Shown: positions 28,476-37,638, counted from the first letter of the stretch. The stretch is DNA of 64,000 nt from an uncultured bacterium (GCA_942636505.2 CALOGB020000056.1:434001-498000), one strand, 5' to 3'. Numbers and translations are program-made. Notes: generated from the sequence alone by a model not told the origin.

Positions 28476-28564
28476 GGCCTGAGGCCTGAGGCCTGAAGTC
28501 TGAGGGCGGGGCTCGGTGTCTCGCCCCATCCTTAAGTCACTGATCATCTTCAGCGTCGAGAATG

Positions 28565-28611
28565 CATACTGGCTGACCTTTGCGATAAAAGCGCAAGGGT
28601 CAGCCAGTATG
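28565..28611. terminator. Twenty-base-pair hairpin after xylD
   Basis: Arms CATACTGGCTGACC... and ...GGTCAGCCAGTATG pair over ~20 bp with one G-T, around an ATAAAA loop. It is much more regular and less GC-rich than the common repeats. With no T-run it is not a textbook intrinsic terminator, but its position between convergent genes suits termination in either direction. Confidence 0.55.
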
Positions 28612-28701
28612 GTTTCGCGCCTCCGCTGGAGTGACCGAGGGAGGCGGCCAAGCGCCTCGAAACGCGGTATCATGAACCAAAGTCGTGCCTAAAAAGCGCC
28701 T

Positions 28702-28799
28702 CCCCGGCGAAGGCCGGGGCCCAGTTGGGGGACGTTGCTAACGGAGGAAGGTCCGCCGTTATTTTCGCCTCGCCAACTGGGCCCCGGCCTCCGCCGGGG
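28702..28799. repeat. CCCCGGCGAAGG-family inverted repeat
   Basis: Same family as 23313-23418, with CCGGGGCCCAGTTGG arms about 43 bases apart. Confidence 0.8.
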
Positions 28800-28912
28800 T
28801 GGTTGGGGGTGAGGTCGTTGGTTGTCTGACTTAATACAGGCCAAGTCCAACTTCGGCATGAGCCATCGGACCTAACCGGACCGCAACCCAAGCCGCGGTC
28901 CGGTACTCGGCT

Positions 28913-30328
28913 TCACCCCACCATGTCTTCCAGTTCGCGGCCGCGGGTTTCCGAAACCATCTTCCAGACGAAGAAGAACGAGACGAACGCGGACAGGGCG
29001 TAGAAGCCGTAGGTGAGCGACAGGCCGAGCGAGATCGCCATCGTCGGGAAGCTGACCGAGATCGCGAAGTTGGCGAACCACTGCGCGAAGCCGGCGACCG
29101 CCAGACCCGAACCGCGGATCTGCGTCGGGAACATCTCGCCGAGCATCACCCACATGATCGGGCCCCAGCTCAGGTTGAAGAACACGACATACGCATTGGC
29201 CGCGATCAGCGCGATCAGGCCGTTGCGATCCGACAGGTGCAGCGAACCCTCGACGATCGCGCCGCTGGCGAAGCAGATCGCGACGATCGCCAGCGCAACG
29301 GTCATGCCGGCCGAGCCGATCAGCAGGAGCGGCTTGCGGCCGACCTTGTCGACCAATGCGACGGTGAGCAGGCAGGCGATGATCGACAGCGAGCCGGACA
29401 GGATGTTGATGAGCAGCGCATCGCTCTCGCTAAAGCCGACCGACTGCCACAGCACCGAGCCATAATAGAACACGATGTTGATGCCCACGAACTGCTGGAA
29501 GATCGCTAGGCCGATGCCGGTCCAGACGATCGGGCGGATCTTGCCGCTCGCCTTGTCGATCAGGTCGGACAGCTTGGGACGGTGCGCGTCGACCGACAGC
29601 GAGCCGCGGATCTCGGCGACCTTGCGGGTGGCCTCGGCGGCACCGAACAGGCGCGTGAGGACGATCTGCGCCTCGTCGTAACGGCCTTTGAGCACCAGGA
29701 AGCGCGGGCTTTCGGGGATCAGGAACAGCGTCGCGAGATAGATCGCGGCGGGGATGACCTGCATCCAGAACATCCAGCGCCATGCCGGATAGTCCAGCCA
29801 GAACAACGCGGTCGAGGACCCGGCGATGCGGGCGAGATACCAGTTGGCGACGAACGCGCCGGTCAGGCCCGTGATGATCATGATCTGCTGGACGCTCGAA
29901 AGCCGGCCGCGGACGTTGGCGGGGACGACTTCGGAGATGTAGACCGGGGCGAGCACGCTGGCGGCACCGATGCCGAGGCCGCCGACGATGCGGGCGAGCA
30001 CGAACATCGTTGCCGAAGTTGCCGCACCCGCTGCCAGTGCGCTGACGATGAACAGCACCGCGGCGATCATCATGACGTTACGGCGACCGAGATTGTCGGC
30101 AAGCCGCCCGGCCATGAACGCGCCGACCGACGAGCCGATCAGGATCGCGCCGACGGTAAAGCCGGTGCCGAGCGACGACAGCGCGAACGTGCTCTCGAGA
30201 CCTGCCTGAGTGCCGTTGATGACGCCCGAGTCATAGCCGAACATGAACCCGCCAATGGTCGCGACGATGACGATCATCGCAATCAGCGCTCGGTTCACTT
30301 GGGGCGCGGATTCTGCCGCTATAGTCAT
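28913..30328 (-). CDS. Sugar porter MFS transporter (probable D-xylose:H+ symporter)
   Basis: 471 residues with 12 predicted membrane helices. Sugar-porter signatures are present: GRLADNLGRR in loop 2-3, the LAPVYISE segment of helix 4-5, PESPRFL before the central loop, and a QQFVGIN motif on helix 7. RBS AGAGGAAAA precedes the ATG. It is the last gene after xylX-xylB-xylC, 72 bases behind xylC, so it probably imports the pentose they degrade; a wider sugar range is possible. Confidence 0.9.
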   Translation of the reverse strand: MTIAAESAPQVNRALIAMIVIVATIGGFMFGYDSGVINGTQAGLESTFALSSLGTGFTVGAILIGSSVGAFMAGRLADNLGRRNVMMIAAVLFIVSALAAGAATSATMFVLARIVGGLGIGAASVLAPVYISEVVPANVRGRLSSVQQIMIITGLTGAFVANWYLARIAGSSTALFWLDYPAWRWMFWMQVIPAAIYLATLFLIPESPRFLVLKGRYDEAQIVLTRLFGAAEATRKVAEIRGSLSVDAHRPKLSDLIDKASGKIRPIVWTGIGLAIFQQFVGINIVFYYGSVLWQSVGFSESDALLINILSGSLSIIACLLTVALVDKVGRKPLLLIGSAGMTVALAIVAICFASGAIVEGSLHLSDRNGLIALIAANAYVVFFNLSWGPIMWVMLGEMFPTQIRGSGLAVAGFAQWFANFAISVSFPTMAISLGLSLTYGFYALSAFVSFFFVWKMVSETRGRELEDMVG

Positions 30329-30400
30329 TGGTTTTCCTCTCCGTGACGGCGCTCTAACGGCGACGCTTATCGTGAATGGGGTGTCGTAAAATCGGTTGCA

Positions 30401-31291
30401 CTAAAGTGTGACGGGTTCGACCGGGACGCCGGGAATGGCGACGCGGAAGGTGAACAGGTTTCCGGCGAGCGGCTGGGCTGCGAGCGCCTCGGCGTCGAGG
30501 CCCTTCGCGGCGGTCGTCGCATAGGCGGTGCGACCATCGGGCCCACCTAGCGCGATCTTGGTGATGTTCGCGACCGGGAAGCGGACGATGTCGGTGCAGG
30601 TACCATCCGACGCGAACCGGCGTGCGGCCCAACCGCCGAAGAACCCGACCCAGACTCCGCCCTCGGAATCGCAGATCGCACCATCGGGGTGGCCATCGTC
30701 GGGGCCGATCGTCAGGAAAAGGCGTGGCTCGCCGACATTACCGTCCGCGTCGATCGGGTAGGCGTCGATCCGCTTGCCGAGCGTGTCGACCGCATACAGC
30801 GTGCGGCCGTCGGGCGAGATCGCCGGGCCATTGGTGATCGCGACGGGCGGGATCTCCGTCTTGGTCAGTTCACCGTCATGCCAGTGATAGACGTGGCCGG
30901 TGTGCTCGGCCTCGGCATTGTCCATCGTCCCGAACCACACGCGCCCGGTGGGATCGCGCGCGGCATCGTTGAGACGATTGCCGGGAGTCTCGGCATGGAC
31001 GACCGCAATCTCGTCGAATGCGCCGGTCGCCGGATCGAACCTGTGGAGAGCGCCACGGACGCCGGCGAGAAACCCGCCATCGTCTGCCGGAATGATCCAG
31101 CCGATCTGGTCTGGCGCCTTCCAGGTGTCGAGCGCGCCCGTCGCCGGATCGAACCGGTGCACGCACGGCGACTTGATGTCGACGAACCAGAGCGCGGCGT
31201 CGCGCGCAATCCAGATCGGGCCCTCGCCAAGCGTCGCACCGACGTCGCAGATGCTTTCCGCGGTCGTTTCGACGGGAACCTCGTGGCTCAT
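30401..31291 (-). CDS. xylC: Xylono-lactonase (SMP-30/gluconolactonase family)
   Basis: 296 residues from the ATG at 31291, one base after the xylB stop. SMP-30 family six-bladed propeller: the metal-binding opening GATLGEGPIW, the NDAARDPTGRVWFGTMD stretch with Asn and Asp, and ITNGPAISPDGRTLY with another metal Asn are visible. It would hydrolyse D-xylono-lactone to D-xylonate in the second step of the Weimberg pathway. The longer open frame upstream is inside xylB and is not used. Confidence 0.92.
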   Translation of the reverse strand: MSHEVPVETTAESICDVGATLGEGPIWIARDAALWFVDIKSPCVHRFDPATGALDTWKAPDQIGWIIPADDGGFLAGVRGALHRFDPATGAFDEIAVVHAETPGNRLNDAARDPTGRVWFGTMDNAEAEHTGHVYHWHDGELTKTEIPPVAITNGPAISPDGRTLYAVDTLGKRIDAYPIDADGNVGEPRLFLTIGPDDGHPDGAICDSEGGVWVGFFGGWAARRFASDGTCTDIVRFPVANITKIALGGPDGRTAYATTAAKGLDAEALAAQPLAGNLFTFRVAIPGVPVEPVTL

Positions 31292-31292
31292 C

Positions 31293-32060
31293 TCAGCGCC
31301 ACCCGGCATCGACAAAATAGTCGTGGCCGGTGCACATCCGCGCATCGTCCGACGCGAGGAACAGCACCAGCGCCGCGACGTCCGCAGGCTGCACGCGCGT
31401 CTTGAGGCACTGCGCCGATATGATCTCGGCCTCACCCTCGGGCGTGTACCATTTCAGCTGGCGCGGCGTCTCGACGTTGCCCGGGACGATCGTGTTGACG
31501 CGGATGCCGTCGCCGCCCAGATCGCGCGCCATCGCGCGGGTCATGCCCTCGATGCCAGCCTTGGCGGTCTGGTAGATCAGCAGTTCGGGCAGCGCGAGAT
31601 GCCACGAGATCGAGCCGAAATTGAGGATCACGCCGCCGCCGGCCCGCTTCATCGACGGCACCACGGCTTGCCCTGCGAAGAACAAATGGCGCAAATTGGT
31701 CGCCATCCGCTCGTCCCAATAGGCGGGCGTGATCTCCTCGATCGTGTGGCGATCGTCGTTCGCGGCATTGTTGATCAGCACGTCGATGCCGCCCAGCCGG
31801 TCCTCGATCGTCGCGACGGTCGTCTTCAGCGCATCGACGTCGCGCAGGTCGAGCGGCAGGAATATCGGCGCGGTCGCGACGTCGGGCGTCAGCGTCTCGA
31901 TCAGCGCGTCCGCGGCATCCTTGGCCATGTCGACGAACGCGACCTGTGCACCCTGGCGCGCGAACGCCTCGACCAGACCGGCGCCGATCCCCGACGCGCC
32001 GCCGGTGATCAGGACGCGCTTGCCCTTCAGGCTCGGATAGATCGCCGTCTGGTCGGCCAT
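31293..32060 (-). CDS. xylB: NAD-dependent D-xylose 1-dehydrogenase (SDR family)
   Basis: 255 residues from the ATG at 32060; a GTG at 32078 is also possible. Classical SDR: TGGASGIG cofactor motif, NNAANDDRH, catalytic Ser in NFGSISW and YQTAKAG with Tyr/Lys. The start AIYPSLKGKRV and the endings PGNVETPRQLKWYTPEGEAE and CTGHDYFVDAGWR match my recollection of Caulobacter XylB closely. It oxidises D-xylose to the lactone. Short spacing places it in one operon with xylX and xylC. Confidence 0.93.
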   Translation of the reverse strand: MADQTAIYPSLKGKRVLITGGASGIGAGLVEAFARQGAQVAFVDMAKDAADALIETLTPDVATAPIFLPLDLRDVDALKTTVATIEDRLGGIDVLINNAANDDRHTIEEITPAYWDERMATNLRHLFFAGQAVVPSMKRAGGGVILNFGSISWHLALPELLIYQTAKAGIEGMTRAMARDLGGDGIRVNTIVPGNVETPRQLKWYTPEGEAEIISAQCLKTRVQPADVAALVLFLASDDARMCTGHDYFVDAGWR

Positions 32061-32082
32061 TTCGGTCTTCTGCAACACGCGC

Positions 32083-33249
32083 TTACGCCCCTTGATTCTT
32101 GGTATGGCCGAGCAGCCCCCGGCTCGCGAGATTGCGCATCAGGTCGCCGATCCCGTAGTTCCACGGTGCCGCATCCTTCGACGTGGTCACCGGATTGACC
32201 AGCGCGCCGAGCTTCGGGTTCGAGATGGTGACGACATCGCCGACCGCATGCGTGAAGCCGCGGCCCGGCTCGTCGCGGTCCTGCGTCGGCGCGAACAACG
32301 TGCCGAGGAACAGCACGAAGCCGTCCGGATACTGATGCTCGCTCATCGCCTGGCGAACGAGCTCCTCGGGATCCCGGCTGATCTGGTCCATCGAGCTGCT
32401 GCCGTCGAGGCGGTAGCCGTCTGCGCCTTCGATTGTCAGCGCGATCTGCGCCGCGCGGACGTCGTCCATCCCGAAATTCTCGTCGAACAGCCGGATGAAG
32501 GGCCCGATCGAGCAGGATGCGTTATTGTCCTTGGCCTTGCCGAGCAGGAGCGCCGACCGCCCCTCGAAATCGCGCAAATTGACGTCGTTGCCGAGCGCCG
32601 CGCCAACCGTCTTTCCGGAGCGATCGACGACCAGCACGACTTCCGGTTCGGGATTGTTCCAGGTGGAGTCGGAGCGGATGCCGATCTCGCCACCCCAGCC
32701 GATCGTCGACAACGTCGGACCCTTGGTGAAGATCTCCGCATCGGGGCCGATCGCGACTTCGAGATATTGCGACCACATGCCGTCTTCGATCAACGCGGCC
32801 TTCAGCGCAGCGGCTTCGGGCGAACCCGGTACGACCGAGCGGATGCTGCCGCCGACGCGCTCTTCGAGGCGCGCGCGAACCGCGGTGGCTGCGGACGCGT
32901 CACCGCGCGCGCGTTCCTCGATCACGCGTTCGAGCGCGGAGACGGCGAAGGTTACGCCGGATGCCTTGACCACCTGCAGATCGATCGGGCTGAGCAGACG
33001 GGTCTTGCCAACGGCCGCTGGCGTCAGGTTTAAGTCGTCCAGGGCCCCGAGATCCGCGCCGGCATCGGTATCGAAATCCCCACCCGCGATCAATTCGGCG
33101 ACTGTCGGCGCGACGGCGGACATGTCATACACGCGGCCACCGCGAACGATCACGGGCGTCGGACCGTCGCCAAGGTCGATACGACCGAGCAACGCCGCCT
33201 GTTCCCAGTCGACGGGCAAAGCCCCCGTCGACGTGAATGCGATCTCCAC
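32083..33249 (-). CDS. xylX: 2-keto-3-deoxy-D-xylonate dehydratase (FAH family)
   Basis: 388 residues from a GTG at 33249 with GGAGGGG upstream. Fumarylacetoacetate-hydrolase-fold enzyme that converts 2-keto-3-deoxy-xylonate to alpha-ketoglutarate semialdehyde. Segments such as VTFAVSALERVIEERARGDA, EVAIGPDAEIFTKGPTLS, TWNNPEPEVVL and LGNDVNLRDFEGRSALLLGK agree with my recollection of Caulobacter XylX. It leads the xylX-xylB-xylC-transporter operon; candidate operators lie at 33270 and 33462. Confidence 0.93.
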   Translation of the reverse strand: MEIAFTSTGALPVDWEQAALLGRIDLGDGPTPVIVRGGRVYDMSAVAPTVAELIAGGDFDTDAGADLGALDDLNLTPAAVGKTRLLSPIDLQVVKASGVTFAVSALERVIEERARGDASAATAVRARLEERVGGSIRSVVPGSPEAAALKAALIEDGMWSQYLEVAIGPDAEIFTKGPTLSTIGWGGEIGIRSDSTWNNPEPEVVLVVDRSGKTVGAALGNDVNLRDFEGRSALLLGKAKDNNASCSIGPFIRLFDENFGMDDVRAAQIALTIEGADGYRLDGSSSMDQISRDPEELVRQAMSEHQYPDGFVLFLGTLFAPTQDRDEPGRGFTHAVGDVVTISNPKLGALVNPVTTSKDAAPWNYGIGDLMRNLASRGLLGHTKNQGA

Positions 33250-33269
33250 GATGTTATCCCCTCCGTTTT

Positions 33270-33283
33270 TGTTAGCGGTACCG
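33270..33283. promoter_or_regulatory. Candidate XylR operator (xylX)
   Basis: TGTTAGCGGTACCG, 20 bases before the xylX GTG. It shares 11 of 14 bases with the reverse complement of the site before xylD. Its position suits repression of the xylXBC-transporter operon. Confidence 0.5.
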
Positions 33284-33461
33284 TATGCTGCGCAGCGTCA
33301 GCGTCAAGTCCCCAATCCTGACGTCACGTCGGTGACCCGTTCCAGACGTAACGACGATTCAAGTAAACGCGACCGATTAATCGCACAATTAAAATATGGG
33401 AAGGCAGTGTCCGGCAGCTGATAACTGCGTACGGAAAACCTCAAAGGCGCTACCAAAATTG

Positions 33462-33475
33462 TGGTATCGATATCA
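33462..33475. promoter_or_regulatory. Second palindrome upstream of xylX
   Basis: TGGTATCGATATCA is symmetric at 12 of 14 positions and has the central CG usual for LacI-family operators. A half-site GGCGCTACCA lies at 33446-33455 just beside it. Both are ~190-215 bases upstream of xylX. The 298-base gap has no gene. Confidence 0.35.
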
Positions 33476-33547
33476 TCGCGCCTAGCCTGGCACTCATGCG
33501 CGAGATCCCATGGTTGCCGGAAAGCCCGGCGAGGGCGGCTTGCGAGT

Positions 33548-33624
33548 TGGCGCGCCCGGAGGGGTTCGAACCCCCGACCGAGGAGGTAGAAGCTCCTTGC
33601 TCTATCCAGCTGAGCTACGGGCGC
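33548..33624 (-). tRNA. tRNA-Arg (anticodon TCT)
   Basis: Read on the minus strand. A 7-bp acceptor stem GCGCCCG/CGGGCGC, a D-arm AGCTCAGCTGGATAGAGC, anticodon stem AGGAG/CTCCT enclosing loop CTTCTAC (anticodon TCT, reading AGA), a T-arm with GGTTCGAACCCC, discriminator G and an encoded CCA (33548-33550). All arms fold. No integrase or attachment-site duplication is seen beside it. Confidence 0.95.
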
Positions 33625-33685
33625 GCGCTGCGGCGACGACTAGCGCGGATTGTGCGGGCTTGGAACCTCGATCATAACGCCGGGC

Positions 33686-34441
33686 ATGGAAATTGGAACG
33701 GATCAGGCGCCAGGGCTCGAACCGGTCGACGCGTATGCAGTCGGCGGGATGCAGTTTCGCTATTTCGATTTCGTGATGGCGGCGTTCGTCACGATCCTGC
33801 TGCTGTCGAACGTGATTGGCGCAGGCAAGCGCGCGGTGATCGACCTGCCGTTCATCGGTGCGTGGCCGTTCGGCGCGGGCATCCTCTTCTTTCCGGTCAG
33901 CTATGTGATCGGCGACGTCCTGACCGAGGTCTACGGCTATGCGTACGCGCGGCGCTGCATCTGGGCGGGGTTCGGCGCGATGCTGTTCATGGTGTTCATG
34001 TCCGCTGTCGTCGTAGCCTTGCCGCCCGACGCCGGGTGGACCGGGCAAGCCGCGTATGAGTCCGTGTTCGGCCAAGTGCCGCGGATCGTCTTCGCGTCGA
34101 TCTGCGCATTCTGGGTCGGCGAGTTCGCGAACAGCTTTGTGCTCGCGCGGATGAAGATCTGGACGCAGGGGCGGATGCTATGGACGCGGACGATCGGCAG
34201 CACGGTGGTAGGGCAGGCGTTCGACAGCCTGATCTTCTATCCGCTCGCCTTCTACGGCGCGCCGGACTGGCCGGTGGAGGCGATGCTGATGGTGATGGTC
34301 AGCCAGTTCTTGCTGAAGGTATCGTGGGAGGTGTTGCTGACGCCGCTGACCTATGTCGCGGTGGGGTGGCTGAAGCGGCGCGAAGGTGTGGATGTGTATG
34401 ACCGGGGGACGGACTTCTCGCCGTTCCGCACGCGGGTTTGA
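33686..34441 (+). CDS. Queuosine precursor transporter (YhhQ/VUT family)
   Basis: 251 residues from the ATG at 33686; an earlier GTG start in the frame would fall near the tRNA. Six or so hydrophobic segments, with conserved family features: the early SNVIGAGKRAVIDLPF, FFPVSYVIGDVLTEVYGYAYARR and the FANSFVLARMK motif. It would import 7-deazaguanine precursors (preQ0/preQ1) for tRNA queuosine. It is adjacent to a tRNA gene on the other strand, by chance as far as I can see. Confidence 0.9.
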   Translation: MEIGTDQAPGLEPVDAYAVGGMQFRYFDFVMAAFVTILLLSNVIGAGKRAVIDLPFIGAWPFGAGILFFPVSYVIGDVLTEVYGYAYARRCIWAGFGAMLFMVFMSAVVVALPPDAGWTGQAAYESVFGQVPRIVFASICAFWVGEFANSFVLARMKIWTQGRMLWTRTIGSTVVGQAFDSLIFYPLAFYGAPDWPVEAMLMVMVSQFLLKVSWEVLLTPLTYVAVGWLKRREGVDVYDRGTDFSPFRTRV

Positions 34442-34466
34442 CGCCGGCAACCTAAACATTCCCCCT

Positions 34467-34567
34467 CCCCGGCGAAGGCCGGGGTCCAGTTGAAAAGGTT
34501 GCAATAATGGAGCGCGACCGTCGCCAGCAACGTGTCCCAACTGGACCCCGGCCTTCGCCGGGGGGGG
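34467..34567. repeat. CCCCGGCGAAGG-family inverted repeat
   Basis: Arms with CCCCGGCGAAGGCCGGGGTCC on the left and its inverted copy on the right, in the gap between convergent queuosine-transporter and purQ genes. It may also act as a terminator. Confidence 0.8.
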
Positions 34568-34611
34568 CGTGTTTTCAGCGTTCAATAACGAACGGGTTTA
34601 GGTAACGGAGG

Positions 34612-35280
34612 TTACGCGCTGACGGCTTCCAGCAGGCCTTCAAACAAACGCCGGCCATCGGTGCCACCGTGTGCCGCTTCGATACGACGCTCCGGGTGCG
34701 GCATCATGCCGAGCACGTTGCCCTTGTCGTTCAGCAAACCCGCGATGTTGCGTGCCGAACCGTTGACGCTCTCGGCATAGCGGAACGCCACGCGGCCTTC
34801 GCCTTCGAGGCGATCGAGCGTCTCGGTGTCGGCGAAGTAATTGCCGTCATGATGCGCGACCGGGAAGGACACGCGTTCACCGGCTGAATAGCCCGACGTA
34901 AAGGTCGAGCTCGCCGTCTCGACGGTCAGCGCGACATCGCGACAGACGAAGTTCAGCCCCTCGTTACGCATCAGTGCGCCGGGGAGGAGGCCTGCCTCGG
35001 TCAACACCTGGAAGCCGTTGCAGACACCAAGCACAGGCAAGCCCTTGCCCGCCTGCTCGACAACCGCGCGCATGATCGGCGAACGTGCGGCAATCGCGCC
35101 CGAGCGCAAGTAGTCGCCGTACGAGAACCCACCCGGCACCGCGACCAGGCCGACATCCGCCGGCAAGTCCGCATCACCGTGCCAGACCATGAGCGGCTTG
35201 ACGCCGGTCACCGCCTCCAGTGCGACGGCGATGTCGCGGTCGCAGTTGGAGCCCGGAAAGACGATGACGGCGGTCTTCAT
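34612..35280 (-). CDS. purQ: Phosphoribosylformylglycinamidine synthase, glutaminase subunit
   Basis: 222 residues from the ATG at 35280, overlapping the purS stop by four bases. Class-I glutaminase: Cys87 in [10 protein letters not shown], and His195/Glu197 in PHPERR close the catalytic triad. It supplies ammonia to PurL for the fourth step of purine synthesis, using PurS as scaffold. PurL is not in the window. In-frame starts upstream lie in purS and are not used. Confidence 0.97.
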   Translation of the reverse strand: MKTAVIVFPGSNCDRDIAVALEAVTGVKPLMVWHGDADLPADVGLVAVPGGFSYGDYLRSGAIAARSPIMRAVVEQAGKGLPVLGVCNGFQVLTEAGLLPGALMRNEGLNFVCRDVALTVETASSTFTSGYSAGERVSFPVAHHDGNYFADTETLDRLEGEGRVAFRYAESVNGSARNIAGLLNDKGNVLGMMPHPERRIEAAHGGTDGRRLFEGLLEAVSA

Positions 35281-35507
35281 GCGCGCTCGACCCGGTAGTT
35301 CTCGATCACCGTGTTGGCGAGCAGCTTGCGGCACATGCCGTCGATAGTCGCGTCGTCGGTATCGTCGGCGACTTCCAGTTCGATCAGCTTGCCTTGGCGT
35401 ACGTCCTGCACGCCGTCGAAGCCGAGGCTGCCGAGCGCATGATGGATCGCCCGGCCCTGCGGATCGAGCACGCCGGGCTTCAATGTCACGAAAACCTTGA
35501 GTTTCAT
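35277..35507 (-). CDS. purS: Phosphoribosylformylglycinamidine synthase subunit PurS
   Basis: 76 residues, the usual size. The sequence begins [18 protein letters not shown] and contains the [14 protein letters not shown] stretch of PurS. It bridges PurQ and PurL in the FGAM synthase complex. It directly follows purC with no spacer (purC stop at 35508) and overlaps purQ, so purC-purS-purQ form an operon. Confidence 0.96.
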   Translation of the reverse strand: MKLKVFVTLKPGVLDPQGRAIHHALGSLGFDGVQDVRQGKLIELEVADDTDDATIDGMCRKLLANTVIENYRVERA

Positions 35508-36287
35508 TTACTTGCCCCGGTTCTTGCGATGCTTTTCGAGGTCGAGGACGGCGTTGTCGGCACCCTCGGGTAGCAGGCCGAGACGGCGTGCAACCTCTTG
35601 GTACGCCTCGACTTCACCACCGAGATCGCGACGGAAGCGATCCTTGTCCATCTTCTCGTTGGTTTCCATGTCCCACAGACGGCAGCCATCGGGGCTGATC
35701 TCGTCGGCGAGGATGATCCGACCAAAGTCGTTGTCGAAGATGCGGCCGAATTCGAGCTTGAAGTCGACCAAGCGGATGCCGACGCCGGCGAACAGCCCGC
35801 ACAGGAAATCGTTCACGCGGATCGCGAGGTCGGCGATGTCGTGCATCTCCTCCTGGCTGGCCCAGCCGAACGCGGCGATGTGTTCGTCGGAGATCATCGG
35901 ATCGCCGAGCGCATCGTCCTTGTAGTAATATTCGATGATCGTGCGGGGCAGCTTGGTGCCCTCCTCGATCCCGAGGCGCGTCGAGATCGAGCCCGCGGCG
36001 ACGTTGCGCACGACGACTTCAATCGGGACGATCTCGACCTGACGGATCAGCTGCTCGCGCATATTGAGCCGGCGGATGAAGTGCGTCGGCACGCCGATAT
36101 GATCGAGCAGCGTGAAGATGTGCTCGGAAATCCGATTGTTCAGCACGCCCTTGCCGTTGATCGTGCCCTTCTTCTGGGCGTTGAACGCGGTCGCGTCGTC
36201 CTTGAAATACTGGATCAGCGTGCCCGGCTCGGGACCCTCATAGAGGATCTTGGCCTTGCCTTCGTAGATCTGGCGGCGGCGAGCCAT
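35508..36287 (-). CDS. purC: SAICAR synthetase
   Basis: 259 residues. Phosphoribosylaminoimidazole-succinocarboxamide synthase, joining CAIR and aspartate with ATP. The N-terminal [30 protein letters not shown] and the [10 protein letters not shown] and [15 protein letters not shown] blocks are family signatures. First gene of the purC-purS-purQ operon; the 136-base gap to kynU upstream holds its promoter and no gene. Confidence 0.97.
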   Translation of the reverse strand: MARRRQIYEGKAKILYEGPEPGTLIQYFKDDATAFNAQKKGTINGKGVLNNRISEHIFTLLDHIGVPTHFIRRLNMREQLIRQVEIVPIEVVVRNVAAGSISTRLGIEEGTKLPRTIIEYYYKDDALGDPMISDEHIAAFGWASQEEMHDIADLAIRVNDFLCGLFAGVGIRLVDFKLEFGRIFDNDFGRIILADEISPDGCRLWDMETNEKMDKDRFRRDLGGEVEAYQEVARRLGLLPEGADNAVLDLEKHRKNRGK

Positions 36288-36423
36288 GCGCGGTCCCCTG
36301 GAAATCGAGCGGTGAAAATCGAACGGCCCCAGCCTACGCGCTATGCACCGCGAAGCCGAGGCCGAAATAGGCCGCGCCTATAGGCGAAGGGTGCGGGGGG
36401 TGCAATCGCGGCTTCGCGCGGTG

Positions 36424-37638
36424 TTAGGTGACAGCGAGGCGCTCGGCGAAGGCGGGGTCTCGCCAGACTTCGGTTTCGAGCGTTTCGCGGAGGATGTCAC
36501 CGGCGCGCCAGACGTCCTCGTGGCTGAGATACAGAGGTGTCAGGCCGAGGCGGAGGATGTTGGGGTCGCGGAAGTCGCCGATGACACCGCTCGCGATCAG
36601 GGCTTGCGTTAGTTGATAAGCATACGGGTGGCGAAAGCTGATGTGGCTGCCGCGTTTGGCGGGGTCTCGGGCGCTTACGCAGTCGAGGCCCAGCGCGTCG
36701 CCGGCTGCGGCAAGGATATCGAACAATTGAGCGCTCTTGTCGGCGACGGCGTGCTGGTCGATGTCGGCCCAGAGGTCGAGCGCGGTTTCCAGTGCGGCGG
36801 TCGACAGCATCGCGGGGGTGCCGGCAAGCCAGCGCTTCATGCCGGGGGCGGGGCGGTAGGAATCTTCGAACGCGAAGGGCGCGGCGTGGCCCATCCAGCC
36901 GGAGAGCGGGCTGGCGAGCGCCTCCTGCCAGCGCTTGGCGACGTAGAGAAACGCGGGCGCGCCGGGGCCGCCGTTGAGGTATTTGTACGTGCAGCCGACC
37001 GCGAGGTCAGCTTGCGCGCCGTTTAGGTCAATCGGGACCGCGCCGACGCTGTGGCTCAGGTCCCAGAGCATCAACGCGCCGGCATCGTGCGCGCGCGCGG
37101 TCCAGGCGGCCATGTCGAAGCGGTCGCTGGTCTTGTAGTGGACGTGCGTGAGCAGCAGCACCGCGGTGTCGTTGTCGAGCGCTGCGGCGAGGTCCTGGCG
37201 GGCGACGACCTTCAACCGCGCGCCGGGGACGCAGGCGACTGCGCCTTCCGCGATGTGAAGATCGGTGGGGAAGTTACCGGCCTCGCTCAAGACCGTGTGA
37301 CGCTCCGGGTTGCTGCGCAGTCCGGCAACCAGCGCCTTGAAAAGGTGCGTCGAGGTGGTGTCGCCAATGATGACCTCGTCCTCGCCCGCGCCAATCAGGG
37401 GAGCAATCTTCGCACCGATCCGCTGGGGGGCCTCGATCCAGCCTTCGTTCCAGCTGCGGATGAGGCGGTTACCCCATTGGCGGGTGGCGACGTCGGCCAG
37501 CGCGGCGGGCGTTGCCTTGGGCAGCGCGCCGAGCGAATTGCCGTCGAGGTAGATCACGCCTTCCGGCAGCGCGAACTTGTCGCGGTACTCGGCGAGCGGG
37601 TCGGTCGCGTCGAGTGCGCGGGCGTCTTCGAGAGTCAC
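36424..37638 (-). CDS. kynU: Kynureninase
   Basis: 404 residues from a GTG at 37638 that overlaps the hydrolase stop by four bases. PLP fold-type I; Lys219 in CTYKYLNGGPG is the Schiff-base lysine, and LDGNSLGALP near the N-terminus and WDLSHSVGAVP (the cofactor-binding Asp) are conserved. It cleaves kynurenine to anthranilate and alanine in tryptophan degradation. The longer open frame upstream runs through the neighbouring gene and is ignored. Confidence 0.95.
   Translation of the reverse strand: MTLEDARALDATDPLAEYRDKFALPEGVIYLDGNSLGALPKATPAALADVATRQWGNRLIRSWNEGWIEAPQRIGAKIAPLIGAGEDEVIIGDTTSTHLFKALVAGLRSNPERHTVLSEAGNFPTDLHIAEGAVACVPGARLKVVARQDLAAALDNDTAVLLLTHVHYKTSDRFDMAAWTARAHDAGALMLWDLSHSVGAVPIDLNGAQADLAVGCTYKYLNGGPGAPAFLYVAKRWQEALASPLSGWMGHAAPFAFEDSYRPAPGMKRWLAGTPAMLSTAALETALDLWADIDQHAVADKSAQLFDILAAAGDALGLDCVSARDPAKRGSHISFRHPYAYQLTQALIASGVIGDFRDPNILRLGLTPLYLSHEDVWRAGDILRETLETEVWRDPAFAERLAVT

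Larger units (their letters stand above)
28476..28912. other. Gene-free convergent gap with hairpin and repeat
   Basis: 437 bases between xylD and the convergent transporter gene. It begins with four tandem AGGCCTG-like heptamers just after the xylD stop, then has a long hairpin (28565-28611) and a GC-rich repeat (28702-28799). No coding frame looks real. Confidence 0.7.

Noticed and set aside
33500..33700. Genomic island boundary at the tRNA-Arg gene
   Set aside because: No integrase, no duplicated tRNA 3' end downstream, and flanking genes look like ordinary chromosome.
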